A DNA stretch of 8,369 nucleotides from DAOVDI01 sp965373045 (GTDB lineage: Bacteria; Acidobacteriota; Aminicenantia; Aminicenantales; Aminicenantaceae): positions 1-8,369 of the forward strand of contig CBDVEQ010000123.1 of assembly GCA_965373045.1 (NCBI GenBank), given 5' to 3'. The notes beneath the pieces are model-generated. The model saw nothing but the letters and a program-made list of their open reading frames with translations, made no database searches and was not told the DNA's origin. Shown piece after piece: positions 6,153 through 8,369 of the stretch (the stretch's first letter is position 1; every line of letters starts with the position of its first letter). The translations under genes and the position numbers were made by a program.

Positions 6153-6238
6153 GATCTTTGAGTTCGTTGTGTTCTTTGGGTTATTTTAATAAAATTTTTA
6201 ACTCAACAAACTCAAGAAACTCCATGAACTCAAAGATC
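6153..6238. repeat. Inverted repeat built from TTGAGTT-type 9-mers
   Basis: GATCTTTGAGTTC (6153-6165) is repeated as its exact reverse complement GAACTCAAAGATC (6226-6238). Beyond these 13 bp the arms stay similar, at 24 of 30 positions. The right arm, read on the minus strand, is a run of units of the form NNNTTGAGTT (TTTGAGTT, CATGGAGTT, TCTTGAGTT, TGTTGAGTT). An AT-rich centre (about 6183-6199) separates the arms. There is no T-run after the right arm, so it is not a canonical terminator of dsbD. Confidence 0.65.
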
Positions 6239-6241
6239 TGT

Positions 6242-6274
6242 ATTCCCGTTTGCACGGAAATGATTAGACAAACG
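6242..6274. repeat. Degenerate hairpin arm plus AGACAAACG tail
   Basis: ATTCCCGT, TTGC loop, ACGGAAAT is a decayed version of the ATTCCC...GGGAAT arm seen at 2788-2820 and 2907-2975, with one mismatch in the stem. AGACAAACG (6266-6274) then matches 2984-2992 exactly. This is the last module of the second composite and runs to within a few bases of the ribosome binding site of the TPR gene. Confidence 0.55.
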
Positions 6275-6291
6275 GGAGAAAGGAGTGCGGG

Positions 6292-6945
6292 ATGAAGAGA
6301 AAAATTAAAAAACAAATAAAAGAAGATCTGCTTGCTAATACAGTTACAAAGATCATTGATTTTTCAAAATATCGCAAAAAAGAGATTTTGTTGGCAGTTG
6401 CAGCGATCCTTGTTCTGATTGTCGCTGTAATCGGGGTCCGGTTGATCAAGGCCAGCAGTAATACCAGAGAAAATCGTATCCTGTCGCATATCCTCAACCT
6501 GAGTGAGGAATTGAAAGACCATCCTGAGAAACTTCAGGAATTGGAAAAATTGGCCGGTAGTGGTAAATTTTCCAGGATGGCTCATATCCAACTGGCGTCC
6601 TATTGGATCGAGAGGCAGGAATTTGAAAAAGCAGAAGCAGAACTGGGAAAGATCCCGGCAAGGACAAGGGATACCATTTATTATCAGTCCAGGGATATGC
6701 TGGCGCAGGTGTTTTTTTATCAGAAAAAATATGAGAAAGCATTAGCGATCTATGATGAGTTAGAAAAAACTCCTGGGGATTATTCCATGGATGTGATCTA
6801 TTTTCATAAAGCAGAAGTTCTGGAAAGAAAAGGAGAAATCGAAAAAGCACTGGAACTCTTTAAAAAAATTCAGGATGAATATTCCCAGACATATTTCGGG
6901 TATGAAGCTTCCCAGAAGGTTCAGAAACTCGAAGAAAAAAAATAA
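6292..6945 (+). CDS. Membrane-anchored TPR-repeat protein (YfgM/TPR_21-like)
   Basis: The 217-residue protein has a basic N-terminus (1-30), one transmembrane helix (about 31-52, EILLAVAAILVLIVAVIGVR) and a helical domain that should face the periplasm. Three TPR-like units are visible at about 96-127 (ASYWIERQEFEKAEAEL), 133-163 (AQVFFYQKKYEKALAIYDEL) and 168-199 (FHKAEVLERKGEIEKALELF), each with the A-x3-F/Y and EKA signatures of tetratricopeptide helices. The layout and size resemble YfgM-type proteins, which assist the Sec translocon and periplasmic chaperones, but there is no diagnostic residue and its usual neighbours (BamB, Der) are absent, so the role stays open. The start ATG 6292 has AAGGAG at 6280-6285 with a 6-nt spacer. 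It stands alone between the repeat tract and the promoter of the ferredoxin gene. Confidence 0.85.
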   Translation: MKRKIKKQIKEDLLANTVTKIIDFSKYRKKEILLAVAAILVLIVAVIGVRLIKASSNTRENRILSHILNLSEELKDHPEKLQELEKLAGSGKFSRMAHIQLASYWIERQEFEKAEAELGKIPARTRDTIYYQSRDMLAQVFFYQKKYEKALAIYDELEKTPGDYSMDVIYFHKAEVLERKGEIEKALELFKKIQDEYSQTYFGYEASQKVQKLEEKK

Positions 6946-6953
6946 TCACTCTA

Positions 6954-6981
6954 TTGTATTATTGATTGGAACGGATATAAT
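6954..6981 (+). promoter_or_regulatory. Candidate promoter for the ferredoxin gene
   Basis: A perfect TATAAT lies at 6976-6981, and a weak -35 (TTGTAT, 6954-6959) lies 16 bp upstream. The start point would be near 6988, about 26 nt before the ATG at 7014, with AGGAGG at 7003-7008. The -10 is convincing; the -35 is poor. Confidence 0.5.
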
Positions 6982-7013
6982 ATAACCTATTTTTTATCTT
7001 ACAGGAGGAAACT

Positions 7014-7220
7014 ATGGCTTATTTAATCAATGAAGAATGTATCAATTGTGGTGCCTGCGAACCTGAATGTCCTTCTTCCGCCATTACTGAAGGGGATGAT
7101 ATCTATGTGATCGATCATGAAAAGTGCGTTGAGTGTGAAGGATATTTTGATGAACCCCAATGCGTTTCCGTATGCCCTGTTGACGCTTGTGTTCCTGATC
7201 CTGATCATCCTAAGTCCTGA
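7014..7220 (+). CDS. 2[4Fe-4S] ferredoxin (Alvin/YfhL-type)
   Basis: This small soluble electron carrier of 68 residues has two cluster motifs: CINCGACEPECP (Cys9, 12, 15, 19) and CVEC, then eight residues, CVSVCP (Cys38, 41, 50, 54). The longer spacing in the second motif is the mark of the Allochromatium-type (Alvin/YfhL) subgroup of bacterial ferredoxins, which tend to have low reduction potentials. In this fold each cluster takes three cysteines from one motif and the last from the other. An additional Cys59 follows the second motif. ATG 7014 is preceded by AGGAGG with a 5-nt spacer. The gene appears monocistronic, with a TATAAT upstream and an intrinsic terminator at 7277-7308. Its redox partner is not visible here; the DsrK-like protein in the same window is only a possible partner. 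Confidence 0.95.
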   Translation: MAYLINEECINCGACEPECPSSAITEGDDIYVIDHEKCVECEGYFDEPQCVSVCPVDACVPDPDHPKS

Positions 7221-7276
7221 TGCAGAGGAATTAACGTATTATTAGTTTAAGCAGTTTTCAAATTAATCGTTAAAAG

Positions 7277-7308
7277 AAAGGAGTGATTTTGGTCGCTCCT
7301 TTTTTTTT
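7277..7308 (+). terminator. Intrinsic terminator after the ferredoxin gene
   Basis: AAAGGAGTGA (7277-7286), a 6-nt TTTTGG loop and TCGCTCCTTT (7293-7302) form a 10-bp stem with one T-G pair, followed by an unbroken T-run to 7308. It lies 56 bp past the ferredoxin stop and 22 bp before the protease start. Confidence 0.9.
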
Positions 7309-7330
7309 AAGATAACTTACGAGAGGTACA

Positions 7331-8308
7331 ATGGACATAGATCAATACGTTCCTGTAGAAAAAAGACGTCCGTCGTTTTTTGCAAAAGACCGAACCTGGT
7401 TGAATGTAGTTCTTTTTGTGGTAACTCTTGTTTCCTGTTTTTTTTGGGGGATCAATCTAAGCTTGAATTATAAATATGCTGAGATCTTAACACAAAACGG
7501 GGAGTTCTCTCTTACTAGAAGTATTGTGCTGGACCCAGAGATTTTGTTGTTGAGCTTGTTATATGCAGTTGTGTTAATCGTTATCATTCTTGGTCACGAA
7601 ATGGGTCATTACCTGACATGCGTCCGTTACAAAGTCAATGCCACGCTGCCTTTTTTTATCCCGGCCCCAACAATTATTGGAACAATGGGCGCTTTTATCA
7701 AGATCAGATCACCCATCACAAGGAAGCATCAGCTTTTTGATATTGGTATTTCCGGCCCTTTGGTCAGTTTTGTTCTGGGAGCTCCTGCTCTGGCTGTGGG
7801 CCTCTATTTTTCAAAAACCGTTCCTGCTGTGCCCTCCGAGGGCAGCATCATATTCGGAGAGCCGTTATTTCTGAAGATGATCGTAAGCCTGCTGCTAAGA
7901 AATATTCCTCAGAATTTTAATATCGTGCTTCATCCGGTTGCTTTTGCAGGATGGGTCGGTATTCTGATAACAGCTATGAATCTTTTTCCTATTGGGCAAC
8001 TCGACGGAGGTCATATTTTTTATGCGATCCTCGGAGAGAGATCCAGAGACTACGGCAGGATATTTCTCATGGTTTTTGTTGTTATGGGCGTGTTTTTTTG
8101 GGTCGGATGGTTTATCTGGGCCTTGCTCATCTCGGTAATGGGATTAAAGCATCCACGCTTGTTCGATGATGATGTCAATCTATCTAAAGGGAGGCAGTTT
8201 CTTGGGGGAGTGATCCTTGTGATTTTCGTCCTTTCTTTTATTCCTGATCCTGTAAAGGGCTTCAGTTTGATCGACATCTTAAATGGGGGAAGCTTCAGCA
8301 ATTATTAG
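7331..8308 (+). CDS. M50-family (site-2 protease type) intramembrane zinc metalloprotease
   Basis: A polytopic protein of 325 residues that should cleave membrane-spanning substrates inside the bilayer (regulated intramembrane proteolysis). The zinc site is visible: HEMGH (His89, Glu90, His93) in a hydrophobic helix and NLFPIGQLDGGH (217-228), which supplies the third ligand Asp225. GTMGAFIKIRSP (117-128) and ISGPLVSF (140-147) are further conserved features of the group. There are roughly six to eight membrane segments (about 24-44, 69-92, 137-160, 203-219, 243-270, 291-306). There is no PDZ domain, so it is unlike RseP and closer to the compact S2P-like or EGY1-like branch. ATG 7331 follows GAGAGG at a 4-5 nt spacing. 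No separate promoter is evident between the terminator at 7308 and the start, so expression depends on read-through or on a promoter overlapping the terminator. Its substrate is unknown. Confidence 0.93.
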   Translation: MDIDQYVPVEKRRPSFFAKDRTWLNVVLFVVTLVSCFFWGINLSLNYKYAEILTQNGEFSLTRSIVLDPEILLLSLLYAVVLIVIILGHEMGHYLTCVRYKVNATLPFFIPAPTIIGTMGAFIKIRSPITRKHQLFDIGISGPLVSFVLGAPALAVGLYFSKTVPAVPSEGSIIFGEPLFLKMIVSLLLRNIPQNFNIVLHPVAFAGWVGILITAMNLFPIGQLDGGHIFYAILGERSRDYGRIFLMVFVVMGVFFWVGWFIWALLISVMGLKHPRLFDDDVNLSKGRQFLGGVILVIFVLSFIPDPVKGFSLIDILNGGSFSNY

Positions 8309-8319
8309 GAATTTTAAAA

Positions 8320-8369
8320 ATGAAAGAAAAATTTGAAAATTTTCAAAAGGAATTTAAAAGCCTGAAAAA
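8320..8369 (+). CDS. Start of a further gene, truncated by the window end
   Basis: ATG 8320 opens a frame of 16 codons to the window edge (MKEKFENFQKEFKSLK), rich in Lys, Glu and Phe and probably helical. AGGA at 8307-8310 overlaps the protease stop codon and gives a spacer of 9 nt, so the gene would be the next member of the same operon. Nothing can be said about function, and the call rests only on position and start context. Confidence 0.45.
   Translation, partial: MKEKFENFQKEFKSLK

Noticed and set aside
6153..6238. Rho-independent terminator of dsbD
   Set aside because: The central loop is about 60 nt in the perfect part, the stem is AT-rich and no T-run follows the right arm.
6011..6295. 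94-codon plus-strand frame overlapping the dsbD stop (TAATG)
   Set aside because: It is made entirely of repeat modules and low-complexity sequence, with a Ser/Lys/Arg/Asn-rich product and no conserved motif. The matching region at 2740 does not keep an equivalent frame.

Overview
The window comes from a Gram-negative, probably anaerobic bacterium. It encodes a periplasmic thiol-reduction protein (DsbD), an inner-membrane-anchored TPR protein facing the periplasm, a clostridial-type 2[4Fe-4S] ferredoxin and a two-subunit membrane redox module with a heterodisulfide-reductase-like Fe-S subunit. The base composition is moderately AT-rich, and the two longest intergenic stretches carry low-complexity and palindromic repeats. 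The overall flavour recalls Aminicenantes/Acidobacteriota-type or Desulfobacterota-type anaerobes, but nothing in the window fixes the taxon.

Left part (1-2717, minus strand). An apparent operon reads leftward from an extended -10 promoter near 2709-2717. It holds a 215-residue DsrM/NarI-like membrane subunit, a 450-residue DsrK-like Fe-S/CCG subunit whose start lies two bases past the previous stop, and, after a 49-bp gap, the N-terminal part of an alkaline-phosphatase-superfamily 'sulfatase' cut off by the window edge. The two redox subunits probably form a quinone-linked, membrane-bound electron-transfer complex. The sulfatase-like enzyme has Thr where classical sulfatases have the formylglycine Cys/Ser.

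Divergent intergenic region (2718-3085). This non-coding stretch is packed with repeats: a 48-bp module, a single hairpin arm, a GGCCAAA-rich tandem tract, a 69-bp nested palindrome and three ACGAGA repeats. A good sigma70-type promoter and ribosome binding site for the rightward genes follow.

Middle part (3086-6011, plus strand). A PfkB-family sugar kinase, most like 2-keto-3-deoxygluconate kinase, is followed after 25 bp by a complete three-domain DsbD, with all six redox cysteines present. The final codons and stop of dsbD lie inside a second copy of the 48-bp module. The following 280-bp gap repeats the same series of modules, in the same order, as the divergent intergenic region. This colinear composite repeat is the most unusual feature of the window.

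Right part (6292-8369, plus strand). The genes are a membrane-anchored TPR protein, a 68-residue 2[4Fe-4S] ferredoxin with its own promoter and a strong intrinsic terminator, and a PDZ-less M50 site-2-type intramembrane metalloprotease. The first 16 codons of a further gene, starting 11 bp after the protease stop, are cut by the window end. No RNA genes, CRISPR arrays, transposases or phage genes were seen.
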